A DNA stretch of 64,000 nucleotides from CAIOSQ01 sp964434345 (GTDB lineage: Bacteria; Pseudomonadota; Alphaproteobacteria; CACIAM-22H2). This document shows, piece after piece, positions 54,676 through 64,000 of the stretch. The notes under the pieces are model-generated. The model made no database searches. It saw nothing but the letters and a program-made list of their open reading frames with translations, and was not told the origin of the DNA. How positions within the stretch are numbered: the first letter of the stretch is position 1; each line of letters begins with the position of its first letter. Location: positions 3,088 to 67,087 of the forward strand of contig CAYSUY010000003.1 of NCBI GenBank assembly GCA_964434345.1. Reading direction: 5' to 3'. Position numbers and translations under genes: made by a program.

Positions 54676-56174
54676 TGCGTATCGCCATCGGCTCGCTGAT
54701 GCAGGAGACCAACACGCTCGTCCCCTTCCGGACGACCGTCGAGACGTTCGAGTCGTTCTACCTGCATCGCGGCACCGGAATGCTGACGGGCTACGGCGCC
54801 GCACGCGTCGAGATACCGGCCTTCCTGTCGGTCTTCGCGGCCGCCGGCGCGGAGGTGGTTCCGCTCGTCGGCGGCTACGCCGGCGCGAGCGGAATCGTGA
54901 CGCGCGCGGCCTTCGACGAGCTGGTCAGCGAGATGACCGACCGCCTCGCGGCGGCCGGACGCGTCGACGGCGTCGCGCTGGCGCTGCACGGCGCGATGGT
55001 GGTCGAGGACGAGCCCGATGCGGAAAGCGAGATCGTGCGCCGCGTGCGCGCCGTGGTCGGGCCCGGCATTCCGATCGGCGTCTCGCTCGACCTGCACGGC
55101 CACATCACCGCAGCGATGCTGCAGCCGGACGTCTTCTATGTCGGGTATCGCGAATACCCGCATATCGACATGTGGGAGACGGGCACCCGCGTGGCGAATC
55201 TGCTGCTGGAGACGATCGCCGGGCGGCGGCGGCCCGTGATGGCGCTGGCGAAGCGCCATATGATCGTGACCCCGATGGTCGCGACCACGGGTCGCGAGCC
55301 GCTGGCGACGATCGTGCGCGCGGCGCGCGCGCGCGAGGCAGCGGGCGAGTGCCTCCATGCCTCGCTCTTTCCGGTCCAGCCCTGGCTCGACGTGCCCGAT
55401 CTCGGTTTCGCGGCGCTGGTCTGCGCCGATGGCGATCTCGCATCGGCGCAGCGTGTCGCCGACGATCTCGCCGACATGGCCTGGGCGGCCCGCGAGGGGT
55501 TCGAGCCCGAACTCGTCGCGCTCGACGACGCGATCCGCACCGGCCTCTCCGGCGAAGGCACCACGGTCGTCAGCGACATCGGCGACAGCCCCAGCGGCGG
55601 CGCCGCGGCCGACAGCGCGGCGGTGCTCTCGGCGCTGCTGCGGCTGGGCGCCGACACGGCAGGCCGGCTCACCTATCTGACGCTGTGCGACGCTGTCGCC
55701 GCAAAGACGGCGGCGCAGGTCGGGCCAGGCAAGCGGGTGCGGCTGCGGCTCGGGCACCGCAACTCGCCCGCGGACGGCCAGCCGGTCGAGGTCGATGCGC
55801 GGGTGCGCGCGGTCAGCGACGGCGAATTCACGATGTACGACGCCGGCGCCGAGGGCACGGTGATGCAGCTCGGCCTCACGGCGGTGCTTGCGATCGGCGA
55901 CGTGCGGGTCGTGGTGCGCAGCAATCCGTCCTTCGAGTGGGATACCGGTCTGTTCGCCGCCTTCGGTCTCGAGCTCAAGCGCGCGGCGCTCGTCTTCGTC
56001 AAGTCGCCCGCGCATTTCCGCGTCGCCTTCGGCCCGCATGCCGCGCGCATCCTGGTCGCCGACACGCCGGGTCCGACCTGCGGCAACATGCGGCGGCTGA
56101 AGCTCGAGCGCGTGACGCGTCCGCTCTATCCGATCGACTGGAACGATCAGGCGCCGAGTTCGAGCAACTCGTAG
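54675..56174 (+). CDS. M81-family (MlrC-like) metallopeptidase
   Basis: The 499 residues start RIAIGSLMQETNTLVPFRTT and contain GVALALHGAMVVED, SLDLHGHITAAML and YREYPHIDMWETG, the features of MlrC/DUF1485-type proteins, which are Zn-dependent amidohydrolases first known from microcystin breakdown. Most members act on unknown small peptides or amides. The GTG three bases upstream is less likely as the start. The end overlaps the opposite M24 gene by 28 bases. Confidence 0.9.
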
Positions 56175-57406
56175 GGCAGCGTGTTCATCGTCTCGTGGCC
56201 GGTCTCGGTGACGAGCAGCTGGTCCTCGATGATGAACCCGCCGACGCCGTCCACGTAGAACGGCGTCTCGAAGGCCATGACCATGCCGGGCTCGAGGACG
56301 ATGTCGACGCCCGGTCCGGTGTACGGCCATTCCTCGCTCCAGACGTTCTGGCCGATGCCATGGCCGAAATGGCCGCGCGCGTAGCTGGAGAATCCGTGGC
56401 GGCGCATCGCCGCGAGGCAGGCGGCGTGGATCTCCGCCAGCGCGATGCCCGGGCGGAACAGCGCGCGGCCCGCGTCGAAGGCGGCGCGCAGACCATCGTA
56501 GATCGCGCGCGCATGCGCATCGGCGCGGCCGAACACGAAGGTGCGCGCGGAATCGGAGCTGTAGCCGGAGAGGACGCAGCCGACGTCGATCTTGATGACG
56601 GTGCCCGGCGCGACCAGCCCGCCAGGTCCCCAGGGATCGGGACCGACGGAGATGTAGTCCCATTTGCCGGTCATGTTGGTCACGCCGCGACGCGACGCCT
56701 CCGCGGCGACCGTGGCGTTCCACAACGCCGAGAGATCGGCGCGGCTCTGCCCGGGCCGCAGACCCGCCATCACCGCGCGGATTCCGGTCTCGGCGAGTTC
56801 TGCGCCGCGGCGCAGCAGCGCGACCTCGGCCGGCGCCTTCACCATGCGCAGACGGTCGAAGACAGGCGAGCTGTCGACCAGACGCAGCCCTGGCACGGCC
56901 GCCTCGAGCAGGCGCAGATCGTTCACGGGCAGGAAGTCGAACTCGACGCCGATCCGCGCGCCGAGCAGCCCACGCTCGGCAAGCAGGTCGCGCAGCATCG
57001 CGAAGACGCGGTGCGGCTGGAAGGTCGGCGGACGCTGGAATCCCGCGGGGCGCCGCGCCTGGGTCTCCGCGATCAGCGCGCCGGTCGGGCGGTTGCTCGG
57101 CAGCGCGCCGCGCAGATCGGCGGTCTCGACCCAGATCGCATGCGTGCGCAGATCGGCGATGTCGGAGGCGGCACGAAAGGCCGGCGCGAAGAGATCGGTG
57201 ACGATGGCGGCGGCAGGTGCGCGCGCATCGGCCGGGATCAGCGCCAGCGCGGCGCCGGCGCGACGCCACAGGGCCGCCACGCCGGGCGTGGCCCCGGTGG
57301 CGTAGACGAAATTCTCCGGCTGCAGGACGACGAGCGCGTCGATCCCCGCGCGCTCCATCAGCGCCTGCGCGCGTCCGCGATCGAGAAACCCACCCTTTGC
57401 CGCCAT
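56147..57406 (-). CDS. M24-family peptidase (Xaa-Pro aminopeptidase/creatinase fold)
   Basis: The 419 residues have an N-terminal creatinase-like domain and a pita-bread catalytic domain. All five usual metal ligands appear: Asp in KIDVGCVLSGYSSD (two), His in GHGIGQNVW, and Glu in FETPFYV and IIEDQLLVTE. An intact metal site argues for a peptidase or hydrolase rather than a metal-free creatinase. It is convergent with the M81 gene and divergent from the creatininase gene. Confidence 0.92.
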   Translation of the reverse strand: MAAKGGFLDRGRAQALMERAGIDALVVLQPENFVYATGATPGVAALWRRAGAALALIPADARAPAAAIVTDLFAPAFRAASDIADLRTHAIWVETADLRGALPSNRPTGALIAETQARRPAGFQRPPTFQPHRVFAMLRDLLAERGLLGARIGVEFDFLPVNDLRLLEAAVPGLRLVDSSPVFDRLRMVKAPAEVALLRRGAELAETGIRAVMAGLRPGQSRADLSALWNATVAAEASRRGVTNMTGKWDYISVGPDPWGPGGLVAPGTVIKIDVGCVLSGYSSDSARTFVFGRADAHARAIYDGLRAAFDAGRALFRPGIALAEIHAACLAAMRRHGFSSYARGHFGHGIGQNVWSEEWPYTGPGVDIVLEPGMVMAFETPFYVDGVGGFIIEDQLLVTETGHETMNTLPYELLELGA

Positions 57407-57581
57407 GTCGTCCCCTCCGCTCGCGCATCGCGGCGATCATCGCACCGGCGCGACGATGTCCGCCAGCGTGCGATCATCGGCGCCCCGCGTCACGCGACGA
57501 AACAAGGTACCCGCGCCTGGACCGCGCTTCTGTCGGCGCGGGTCATGCTCTAGCATCGCTGCGTTCCAAGAGGAGATCGTC

Positions 57582-58403
57582 ATGCCTCGTCTCGTCCGGC
57601 GCTGGGAGGCGCTCGCCTGGACCGAGTTTCGCGACCTGCCGGCGGACTGCGTCGCGATCCTGCCGGTGGCGGCGATCGAGCAGCACGGCCCGCATCTGCC
57701 ACTCGCGGTCGACGCGGCGCTCAACACGGCGATCCTGGAACGCGCGCTCGCGCGCCTGCCCGACGACATGCCGGTGGTGGTCCTGCCGCTCCAGCCGATC
57801 GGCCACTCCCCCGAACATGCGCGGTTTCCCGGCACCCTCACCCTCGGCGCGGAGACCATTCTCGCGCTCTGGGCGGAGCTTGGCGCCTGCGTCGCGCGCG
57901 CCGGGCTGCGCCGCCTGCTGATCTTCAACACCCATGGCGGGCAGCCGCAGCTTGTCGAGCTGACCTGCCGTCGACTGCGCGCCGCGCACGGGCTTTTCGC
58001 GGTCGGGACCAGCTGGTTCGACCTGCAGCGCGCCGATCCGGCCGAGGCGGTGCTGCCGGCGGCGGAGCGGCGCTGGGGCATCCATGCCGGCGCGGTCGAG
58101 ACGGCGATGATGCGCCATCTCCATCCCGGCGCGGTGCGCGAGACCGAGGTGGCGGATTTCTCGTCGCGCTGGATGGGTCTGACGGACGCCTATGCGCAGC
58201 TCGTCCCGCATGGCGGCACGGGATTCGGATGGCAGACGCAGGATCTCCATCCCGCGGGCGCCGTCGGCGACGCGCGGCTGGGCGACGCGGCGCTCGGCGC
58301 GCGGATCGTGGATCAGGCGGCGGAGGCGCTCGCGACACTGGTCGCGGAGATCCGCCGCTTCGACGTCGACGCCTGGATGCGCGACGGACCCGGTGGCGCA
58401 TAG
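57582..58403 (+). CDS. Creatininase-family amidohydrolase
   Basis: The 273 residues begin MPRLVRRWEALAWTEF with AGAGGAG upstream. The family signature is AAIEQHGPHLPLAVDAALN; the usual NGHGGN is NTHGGQ here, and HAGAVETAMMRHL carries further metal ligands. The family includes creatininase and many lactam hydrolases or formamide hydrolases. Adjacent M24 and M81 genes suggest stepwise hydrolysis of an amide or cyclic amide. Confidence 0.9.
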   Translation: MPRLVRRWEALAWTEFRDLPADCVAILPVAAIEQHGPHLPLAVDAALNTAILERALARLPDDMPVVVLPLQPIGHSPEHARFPGTLTLGAETILALWAELGACVARAGLRRLLIFNTHGGQPQLVELTCRRLRAAHGLFAVGTSWFDLQRADPAEAVLPAAERRWGIHAGAVETAMMRHLHPGAVRETEVADFSSRWMGLTDAYAQLVPHGGTGFGWQTQDLHPAGAVGDARLGDAALGARIVDQAAEALATLVAEIRRFDVDAWMRDGPGGA

Positions 58404-58502
58404 CGCGGGCCCGGACATGGGCGCATGGAAGACCTGCCACGCGGTGCCATCGACATCACCGCGCGCCGCGCGCAGGATCGGCGTCATCGCGATGACGGAG
58501 CC

Positions 58503-59297
58503 ATGACGCCCATGCCCAGCCTTCCCGACCCGCTCGCCGCCTTCCGCCTCGACGGCCGCACCGCGCTCGTGACCGGTGCGCGACGCGAGATCGGGCGCGC
58601 CATCGCGCTGGCGCTGGCCGCGCAGGGCGCACGCGTCGCGATCCATCATGCCGGCGGCGAGGACGAGGCGCGCGACGCCGAGGAGGTTCGCGCGCGCATC
58701 GTCGCGGGTGGTGGCGAGGCTCAGGTCTTCGCGGCCGATTTCGCGGCCGATGGCGCCGCCGAGGAACTCGGCGCCGCGGCGCTGCGCGCCTTCGGCGGCA
58801 TCGACATCCTCGTCATGAACGCGTCGATCGAGATCCTCGAGGACTGGCAGACGATCCCGCGCGCGCATTTCGATCGCCAGATCCAGGTCAATCTCTGGGC
58901 GACGCTGGCGCTGCTCCAGGCGCTGGCCCCTGGCATGCTCGCCCGCGGCTGGGGGCGGATCGTCACGATCGGCAGCATCCAGCAGCAACAGCCCCATCCA
59001 CGCATGCTCGTCTACGCGGGCACCAAGGCGGCGCAGCACAACTGGGCCGTCAATCTCGCGCGGCAATTCGGCGGTCGCGGCGTGACGGTGAACAATCTCA
59101 GCCCCGGCGTGATCGCGACGGCGCGCAACCGCGTACAGCTTGCTGCCGATGGCGGTGCGCTGCTCGCGCGCGTGCCCGTCGGCCGGACCGGAACGCCGCA
59201 GGATCTGGTCGGCGCCGCGCTTCTCCTGTGCTCGGATGCCGGCGCCTATATCCATGGTGCCGACATCCTCGTGGATGGCGGGCGCGCGGTGTCCTGA
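58503..59297 (+). CDS. Short-chain dehydrogenase/reductase (second)
   Basis: The 264 residues show LVTGARREIGRAIALALA, NASIEILEDW (in place of NAG), the catalytic Tyr-x3-Lys in MLVYAGTKAAQ, and HGADILVDGGRAVS at the end. The position of the catalytic Ser is within IGSIQQQQPH. It lies in the IclR-linked cluster; the likely role is oxidation of a hydroxy-acid or alcohol intermediate. Co-substrate unknown. Confidence 0.92.
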   Translation: MTPMPSLPDPLAAFRLDGRTALVTGARREIGRAIALALAAQGARVAIHHAGGEDEARDAEEVRARIVAGGGEAQVFAADFAADGAAEELGAAALRAFGGIDILVMNASIEILEDWQTIPRAHFDRQIQVNLWATLALLQALAPGMLARGWGRIVTIGSIQQQQPHPRMLVYAGTKAAQHNWAVNLARQFGGRGVTVNNLSPGVIATARNRVQLAADGGALLARVPVGRTGTPQDLVGAALLLCSDAGAYIHGADILVDGGRAVS

Positions 59298-59320
59298 GCG
59301 AGACCGGCGGAGCCGGATCC

Positions 59321-60541
59321 ATGCTCGCGCGTCTGCAGCGCATGCCTGTGGTGATCGCCGCCGCAGGTTTCCTCGTGATGATGGCCTCGGGCGCGATCTG
59401 GGGTTCCTTCACGCTGTTCCTGGTCGCGATCGAAGCCGACACCGGATGGTCGAAGACCAGCATCGCCCTCGGTTTCACCGTGTTCACGTTCTTCGGCGCC
59501 TGCACGGCACCGGTCACAGGCTGGCTCACGGATCGCTACGGATCGCAGGCGGTGCTCGCGGGCATGACGCTGCTCTTCGCCGCGGGCATCGCGCTGGCCG
59601 CGCTCAGCGACCAGCCCGCGATCTTCTACCTGACCTTCGGCGTGCTGGGTGGCTTCGGGTCGCAATGCTGCGGCAGCTACACCTTGTTCACGATCGCCGG
59701 GAACTGGTTCAAGCGTCCGGCGACGGCCATGGCCGTCATGGATTCGGGGTCGGGGATCGGGACGCTGCTGTCGCTTCCGCTGCTGCGCCTCGTCATCGAC
59801 GCCACGTCCTGGCGCACCGCCTATGTGGTGCTCGCGCTCGTCGTGCTGGTGATCGTCCTGCCCCTGACCGCGCTGTTCATGCGGCTGCATCCGCCAGGAC
59901 AGGATCCGCCGACGGCGAAACCTGGCGAAAGCGCGCGGCGTTCGCCACTCGCCGCGGCGCGCGCGATCGCGACGACGCCGACGCTGCGCTGGCTTGCGGC
60001 CGTGCATCTGCTCGCTCCGCTCACCTTCCACGCCCTCGGCTCGCATCAGATCGCCTATTTCCAGGACATCGGCATCGCGCCGGATCTCGCCGTGCTCCTG
60101 GTCGCGTCGACCGGCTTCACCTTCTTCGCCGGACGGCTCGCCTTCGGCGCGCTCATCGACTGGCGCGGAATCCTCGACGCGGGCGTCGTCACGGCGATCG
60201 CCGCGGTGGTGACGCTCGGCTTCCTGCTGGCTCTGCCGACGGCGATCGATGGCTGGGCGCCCCTCGCCTATCCCGTCCTCTTCGCGCTCGGCTATTGCGC
60301 CACCGGGATCCTGTTCACCAACGCCGCGCGGCAGATCATCGATCCCGCCTCGTTCAACGCGGTCTTCGCCGGCATGCGCCTGCTCTATGGAAGCGGCGTC
60401 GCGCTCGGACCGCCCGTGATGGCGGCGATGGTCGAGGCGACCGGGCGCTACGACATTCCGCTCGCGATCGTCGGCGCGGTCCTGGTCTTCCACCACGCCG
60501 CCTTCGTGATGCTCGCGCGCCGGCGCCGACGCGGCATCTGA
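59321..60541 (+). CDS. MFS transporter (oxalate/formate antiporter-like group)
   Basis: The 406 residues have about twelve membrane helices. A conserved loop between helices two and three carries TGWLTDRYGSQAVLAG (MFS motif A-like), and FNAVFAGMRLLYGSGVALGP resembles the monocarboxylate/oxalate-formate subgroup. The ATG follows GGCGGAG. It is probably the uptake or export system for the compound handled by the neighbouring enzymes. Confidence 0.9.
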   Translation: MLARLQRMPVVIAAAGFLVMMASGAIWGSFTLFLVAIEADTGWSKTSIALGFTVFTFFGACTAPVTGWLTDRYGSQAVLAGMTLLFAAGIALAALSDQPAIFYLTFGVLGGFGSQCCGSYTLFTIAGNWFKRPATAMAVMDSGSGIGTLLSLPLLRLVIDATSWRTAYVVLALVVLVIVLPLTALFMRLHPPGQDPPTAKPGESARRSPLAAARAIATTPTLRWLAAVHLLAPLTFHALGSHQIAYFQDIGIAPDLAVLLVASTGFTFFAGRLAFGALIDWRGILDAGVVTAIAAVVTLGFLLALPTAIDGWAPLAYPVLFALGYCATGILFTNAARQIIDPASFNAVFAGMRLLYGSGVALGPPVMAAMVEATGRYDIPLAIVGAVLVFHHAAFVMLARRRRRGI

Positions 60542-60629
60542 CGGCGGACGCCGCGGCAAGGCGCTTGCGCGGCGCACGCCCAGCGCCGAATCTGCACCAT
60601 CCCGTGACCGCGCCGGAGCCAGCGCCCCC

Positions 60630-61688
60630 ATGACACAGCCCAAGGACGTCATCTTCTTCGCCTCGCCGCTCGAAACCGAGCAGGTCGAGCGCATCCGCGC
60701 CGCGGCCGGCGACCGTGCGGAGGTCGTCCACATGCCGGACCTCCATCCGCCGCTGCGCTACGTCGCCGACCATAACGGCCGCGAGGATTTCCGCCGCGAC
60801 GCGGCGCAGGAGGCGCGGTGGCGCGCGGCGCTCGCGCGCGCGACGATCCTCTGGGATTTCCCGGACAAGGCCGCGGGCGGCGCGGATGGCGTCGCGCTCG
60901 CACCGCTGGTCCGCTGGGTGCAGACCACCAGCGCCGGCGTCGGCCAGATGGTGGCGCGGCTCGGCCTCGCCGACAGCGACATCGTCGTCACGACGGCGCG
61001 CGGCGTACATGCCGCGGCGCTCGCCGAATTCGTCTTCCTGGCGCTGCTCATGCGCAGCAAGGATCTGGCGCTGCTGCAGCGCGACCAGCGCGCCCATCGC
61101 TGGGCCCGCTATTGCGGCGGCGAACTTGCGGGGCAGACGATCGCCATCATCGGTGCGGGCATGATCGGCGCGCAGACGGCGCGTATCGCGAAGGCCTTCG
61201 GGATGCGCGTGATCGGCACACTCGCCAATCCGTCGCCGGCGCGCGCGGCGGCCCTCGGCCTCGACGCGGTCCATGGCCAGGACAGGCTGCACGCGGTGCT
61301 GGCGGAGGCCGACGCGGTCGTGCTCTGCACGCCGCACACGCCCGCCACCGAGCGGATGATCGACGCGGCGGCGATCGCCGCCATGAAGCCGGGCGCGACG
61401 CTGATCAACATCGCGCGCGGCCAGGTCGTCGACGAGGCGGCGATGATCGACGCGCTGCGCCGGCGCCATATCGGTTTCGCCGCGCTCGACGTGGCGCTGG
61501 TGGAGCCGCTGCCCGAAACCTCGCCGCTCTGGGACATGGACAACGTGCTGATCAGCCCGCATTCCGCGAGCACCGCGCCCAGCGAGAACCGCAAGATCAC
61601 CGACATCTTCATCCACAATCTCGGCTGCTGGCTCGACGGCCGGCGTGGCGAGATGCGCAACATCCTCGACAAGAAGCGCATGTACTGA
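60630..61688 (+). CDS. D-2-hydroxyacid dehydrogenase
   Basis: NAD-dependent enzyme of 352 residues: GAGMIGAQTARIAKAFGMRV (Rossmann motif), catalytic Arg in INIARGQVVDE, Glu in LVEPLPETSPL and His in NVLISPHSAS. It is probably the reductase or oxidase of a 2-oxo/2-hydroxy acid produced by the catabolic cluster. It starts 88 bases after the MFS gene. Confidence 0.93.
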   Translation: MTQPKDVIFFASPLETEQVERIRAAAGDRAEVVHMPDLHPPLRYVADHNGREDFRRDAAQEARWRAALARATILWDFPDKAAGGADGVALAPLVRWVQTTSAGVGQMVARLGLADSDIVVTTARGVHAAALAEFVFLALLMRSKDLALLQRDQRAHRWARYCGGELAGQTIAIIGAGMIGAQTARIAKAFGMRVIGTLANPSPARAAALGLDAVHGQDRLHAVLAEADAVVLCTPHTPATERMIDAAAIAAMKPGATLINIARGQVVDEAAMIDALRRRHIGFAALDVALVEPLPETSPLWDMDNVLISPHSASTAPSENRKITDIFIHNLGCWLDGRRGEMRNILDKKRMY

Positions 61689-61719
61689 CCGGCGCGACGG
61701 CGCAGGCGCGGGACGATCC

Positions 61720-62346
61720 ATGACGGCACGCATCGACCTCGTCCCGCTTTTCGCGACACCGGTCGCGATCGCGGATCTCGCTGACGCGGCGCGGCTCAAT
61801 GCGGGGCTGCGTGCGGCCATCGACGCACGCCGCGCCGAAAGCGCCGGCACGCGACATTCCAATCTCGGCGGCTGGCAATCCGACTGGGAGATGGCGCGCT
61901 GGGGCGGAGATGCGGCACAGACGCTGCTCGCCGCGGCCCGCGGCATCGCGTCACGCATCACCGCCGACCGCACCGGCCGGCGCGTCGACATCGCCTGGAC
62001 GGCCAATATGTGGGCGAACGTGAATCGCCGCGGCGACGCCAACGAGTTCCATGCCCATCCCGGCAGCTTCTGGTCGGCGGTCTACTACGTCGACGATGGC
62101 GGCATCGGCGCCGACCCGGCGCTGGGGGGCGAGCTCGAATTCATGGATCCCCGCGGTCCGGGGCCGGCGATGTACGCGCCGCATCTCGCCTTCGCGACGC
62201 CGGGCGGGTTGTCGGTGGGCAGCAACGAGACGGTGTCGCCGAAGGCGGGGCGCCTCGTCATGTTCCCGGCCTGGCTGCTCCATCAGGTGCGCCCCTATCG
62301 CGGCGATGCCGAGCGGATCTCGGTGGCGCTGAACCTGAGCGTGTGA
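61720..62346 (+). CDS. 2-oxoglutarate/Fe(II) oxygenase-like protein (TIGR02466 type)
   Basis: The 208 residues contain NEFHAHPGSFWSAVYYVDD and, about 60 residues later, MFPAWLLHQVRPYRGDAERI. This spacing gives the HxH/D...H iron site and the Arg for 2-oxoglutarate of the putative 2OG-oxygenase family TIGR02466. The opening RIDLVPLFATPVAI is characteristic too. Substrate unknown. It lies 31 bases after the dehydrogenase gene. Confidence 0.87.
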   Translation: MTARIDLVPLFATPVAIADLADAARLNAGLRAAIDARRAESAGTRHSNLGGWQSDWEMARWGGDAAQTLLAAARGIASRITADRTGRRVDIAWTANMWANVNRRGDANEFHAHPGSFWSAVYYVDDGGIGADPALGGELEFMDPRGPGPAMYAPHLAFATPGGLSVGSNETVSPKAGRLVMFPAWLLHQVRPYRGDAERISVALNLSV

Positions 62347-62413
62347 GCGCGACGCGGGATCGACGCGGGCGGCGCGGCGCACTACCCTCGACCACGTTCG
62401 TCCGGAGGTCGCC

Positions 62414-62662
62414 ATGAAGATCAAGCTGGATATCGACTGCACCCCCGAGGAGGCGCGCAGCTTCTTCGGCCTGCCCGACGTCAAGCCGCTGCAGGAGCGG
62501 ATGATGAAGGAGATCGAGCAGCGCATGGTCCACGGGCTTCAGGCCATGGATCCGGCGGACATGATCAAGACGTGGATGCCGGCGACGATGCAGGGCTTCG
62601 ACCAGATGCAGCGCTTCTGGTCGCAGGTCGCGTCGGATGCGCTCGACCCGAAGAAGAAGTGA
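62414..62662 (+). CDS. DUF6489-type small protein
   Basis: The 82 residues (MKIKLDIDCTPEEARSFFGL; KTWMPATMQGFDQMQRFWSQ) match a small conserved alphaproteobacterial family of unknown function, phasin-like in its Trp/Met/Gln helix. It is cytoplasmic and helical, with a basic end. It starts after a CGGAGG ribosome-binding site. Confidence 0.75.
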   Translation: MKIKLDIDCTPEEARSFFGLPDVKPLQERMMKEIEQRMVHGLQAMDPADMIKTWMPATMQGFDQMQRFWSQVASDALDPKKK

Positions 62663-62681
62663 CAGCCAAGGAGACGCCGCG

Positions 62682-63041
62682 ATGAGCGCACGCCCGGATG
62701 ATCCCAAGCCCTATTACGACGCGCATGTCTTCGCCTGCGTGAACGAAAGCCCGGCCGGACACAAGCGCGGCTCGTGCAAGGAGCGCGGCGGCGAGCCGTT
62801 GCGCAACTACATGAAGGCGCGCGCCAAGGAGCTCGGCCTCGGCAACCTGCGCATCAACCAGGCGGGCTGCCTGGACCGCTGCGAGCTCGGCCCGGTGATG
62901 GTGATCTACCCCGAGGGGATCTGGTATCGCGCCGAGACCACCGCGGATATCGACGAGATCCTGGAGACGCATCTGCGCCGCGGCGAGCGCGTGACGCGCC
63001 TGCTTCTGCGCCCCGAGGGCGGCCCCGTCAAAGGCGCTTGA
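62682..63041 (+). CDS. Thioredoxin-like [2Fe-2S] ferredoxin
   Basis: The 119 residues have the four Cys of the (2Fe-2S) ferredoxin-like family: HVFACVNESP, RGSCKERGG, and QAGCLDRCELGPVMVIYPEG. This is the fold of the NuoE/Aquifex ferredoxin group and is usually an electron carrier for an unidentified partner. It is 19 bases after the DUF6489 gene with AAGGAG, a conserved pairing in alphaproteobacteria by my recollection. Its end overlaps the NlpC gene by 14 bases. Confidence 0.9.
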   Translation: MSARPDDPKPYYDAHVFACVNESPAGHKRGSCKERGGEPLRNYMKARAKELGLGNLRINQAGCLDRCELGPVMVIYPEGIWYRAETTADIDEILETHLRRGERVTRLLLRPEGGPVKGA

Positions 63042-63833
63042 TCGCGGTGATGGGACCGCTGCCGCGCGGCGCGGTGCGTCCNNNNNNNNNNNNNNNNNNN
63101 NNNNNNNNNNNNNNNNNNNNNTGCCGACATGGCCCTTCCAGAAGATCAGATCGCCGCGGCGCAGGGCCGAGCGGTCGTTGATCGCGGTGCCCAGTTCGGC
63201 TTCCTGCATGTCGCTGTCGCGGGGTGCCGAAACGTCGCACGCGTCGAGCGCCGTCTGCACGAGCCCCGAGCAATCGATCCCGAGCCCGGTCCTGCCGCCC
63301 CAGAGATACGGGATCGCCAGGAAGCTCTCGGCGACGGCGACGAAATCGTCTGGCGCGGGCGCATCGATCGCGACGGCATGGACCGCGACGACATAGCCGC
63401 CGCGCGCAAGCCGCAGGAAGCGCGCATCGTGCGGCGCCGCGGCGAAGCGTGCGCCCAGCGGTAGCCAGGACAGCGGCGGCGTCTTGATGTCGGGCGCCGG
63501 ATAGACCAGCGTGCGCGGCACGCGCAGGCGATGGGTATGGGGCGCGCCGGGCGGCGCCAGCGTCGCGGTCTCGACATAGCCGACATGGCGGTCACGGGCG
63601 AGCTGTACCCAGCTCCAGCCATCCGGCCGCGTCTCGAAGATGGTCGCGGCCTCGCCCGCCAGCGCCTCGCTTTCGAGCGGCGCGTCGCGCGCGGGGTGGC
63701 GGCGCAGTGCCGTGGCGGGGGCGACGATCTCCCCGGCGATGCCGGCGACGAAGCGCGTGGCGACAACCCGCCCCGCAAGCGACGCATCGGCGAGGTCCGA
63801 ACGGAACGCGTGGCGGCGCGGATCGAGTGTCAT
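63028..63833 (-). CDS. NlpC/P60-family peptidase, broken by assembly gap
   Basis: The N-terminal part has SH3-like domains (to about residue 150) and the NlpC/P60 core IPYLWGGRTGLGIDCSGLVQ with the catalytic Cys, then GDLIFWKGHVG with the catalytic His just before the gap. After the gap the natural C-terminus (APRGSGPITAIKRL then stop) is found in a different reading frame from the upstream part. The 40-base gap length therefore cannot be right, and roughly 30 residues are probably missing. No signal peptide was seen. Confidence 0.85.
63082..63121. other. Assembly gap of 40 N
   Basis: Estimated-size gap inside the NlpC/P60 gene. The frame mismatch on either side shows the true length differs from 40 modulo 3. 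Confidence 0.99.
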
Positions 63834-63939
63834 GCGCGGGGATCATCCATCGAGAAGCGACGCCACCGATAATGCGTCCCACCCCCGCCGCGCGTCGAGC
63901 GGGACAAGGCGGGGCGTGGCGCGGTAAGGCTGCGCGGCG

Positions 63940-64000
63940 ATGGACAGCGCGCGCGCCGACGACACGATCTTTGCGCTGGCGACGCCGGCCGGCGGCGGAG
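63940..64000 (+). CDS. mnmE: tRNA modification GTPase MnmE, first 20 codons only
   Basis: The last 61 bases of the window encode MDSARADDTIFALATPAGGG. DTIFALATPxGxGG is the characteristic N-terminus of MnmE (TrmE), which with MnmG modifies wobble uridines of tRNAs. An AAGG-type ribosome-binding site lies upstream. The remainder is beyond the right edge. It is divergent from the NlpC gene, 106 bases away. Confidence 0.8.
   Translation, partial: MDSARADDTIFALATPAGGG

Overview
The window is chromosomal DNA of a GC-rich, flagellated alphaproteobacterium. Pointers are gcrA, the rph / hrcA-grpE head-to-head pair, dnaK-dnaJ-dapB, the DUF2244-nth pair, and a his cluster carrying a DUF2628 gene. This gene content looks Rhodospirillales-like, but nothing here fixes the order or genus. 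Two runs of N (100 and 40 bases) show that it is a scaffold from a draft or metagenome assembly.

Region 1, about 1-7,500, is a flagellar block: flgF-flgG-flgA-flgH on the minus strand, divergent from fliI-fliJ-like-fliG-fliF on the plus strand. Region 2, about 7,500-21,200, is the most unusual part. Twelve collinear plus-strand genes (7,914-20,290), with gaps of 63 nt or less, encode a CBS-domain protein, three small uncharacterised or secreted proteins, a degenerate DUF4347-like protein, a tetraheme cytochrome c and a fusion of two cyclic-nucleotide-binding domains to a four-cluster ferredoxin. They are followed by a multi-His cytochrome b-like membrane protein, a decaheme cytochrome c, a pentaheme cytochrome c, an outer-membrane beta-barrel, and a membrane-anchored FAD/NAD(P)H/[2Fe-2S] reductase. 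A small stand-alone cyclic-nucleotide-binding gene sits opposite at the end. Read together they suggest a complete path from NAD(P)H through Fe-S and b heme to 19 c hemes and an outer-membrane pore. I infer a candidate trans-envelope electron-transfer system with an effector-gated ferredoxin; its substrate and direction of flow are unknown.

Region 3, about 21,400-46,500, is housekeeping DNA of visibly higher GC: mscL, a MAPEG protein, hemW-rdgB-rph, hrcA-grpE, dnaK-dnaJ (with an RpoH-like promoter), dapB, DUF2244/nth, and HIT/hisE plus hisB-DUF2628-hisH-hisA-hisF interrupted by an inverted CoA-transferase gene. It continues with a sugar-acid-type trio (class II aldolase, SDR, enolase-superfamily dehydratase), a SWIM-SNF2 helicase, corA and a DUF882 murein-hydrolase-like gene beside the first gap.

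Region 4, about 46,900-64,000, holds gcrA, a HerA-like ATPase and two tandem TPR-glycosyltransferase paralogues. Next is an IclR-linked catabolic cluster: class III aminotransferase, M81 (MlrC), M24 peptidase, creatininase, SDR, MFS and D-2-hydroxyacid dehydrogenase. Small conserved genes follow (2OG oxygenase, DUF6489, 2Fe-2S ferredoxin), then an NlpC/P60 gene broken by the second gap, and the first 20 codons of mnmE at the right edge. I saw no tRNA, rRNA, CRISPR array or insertion sequence.
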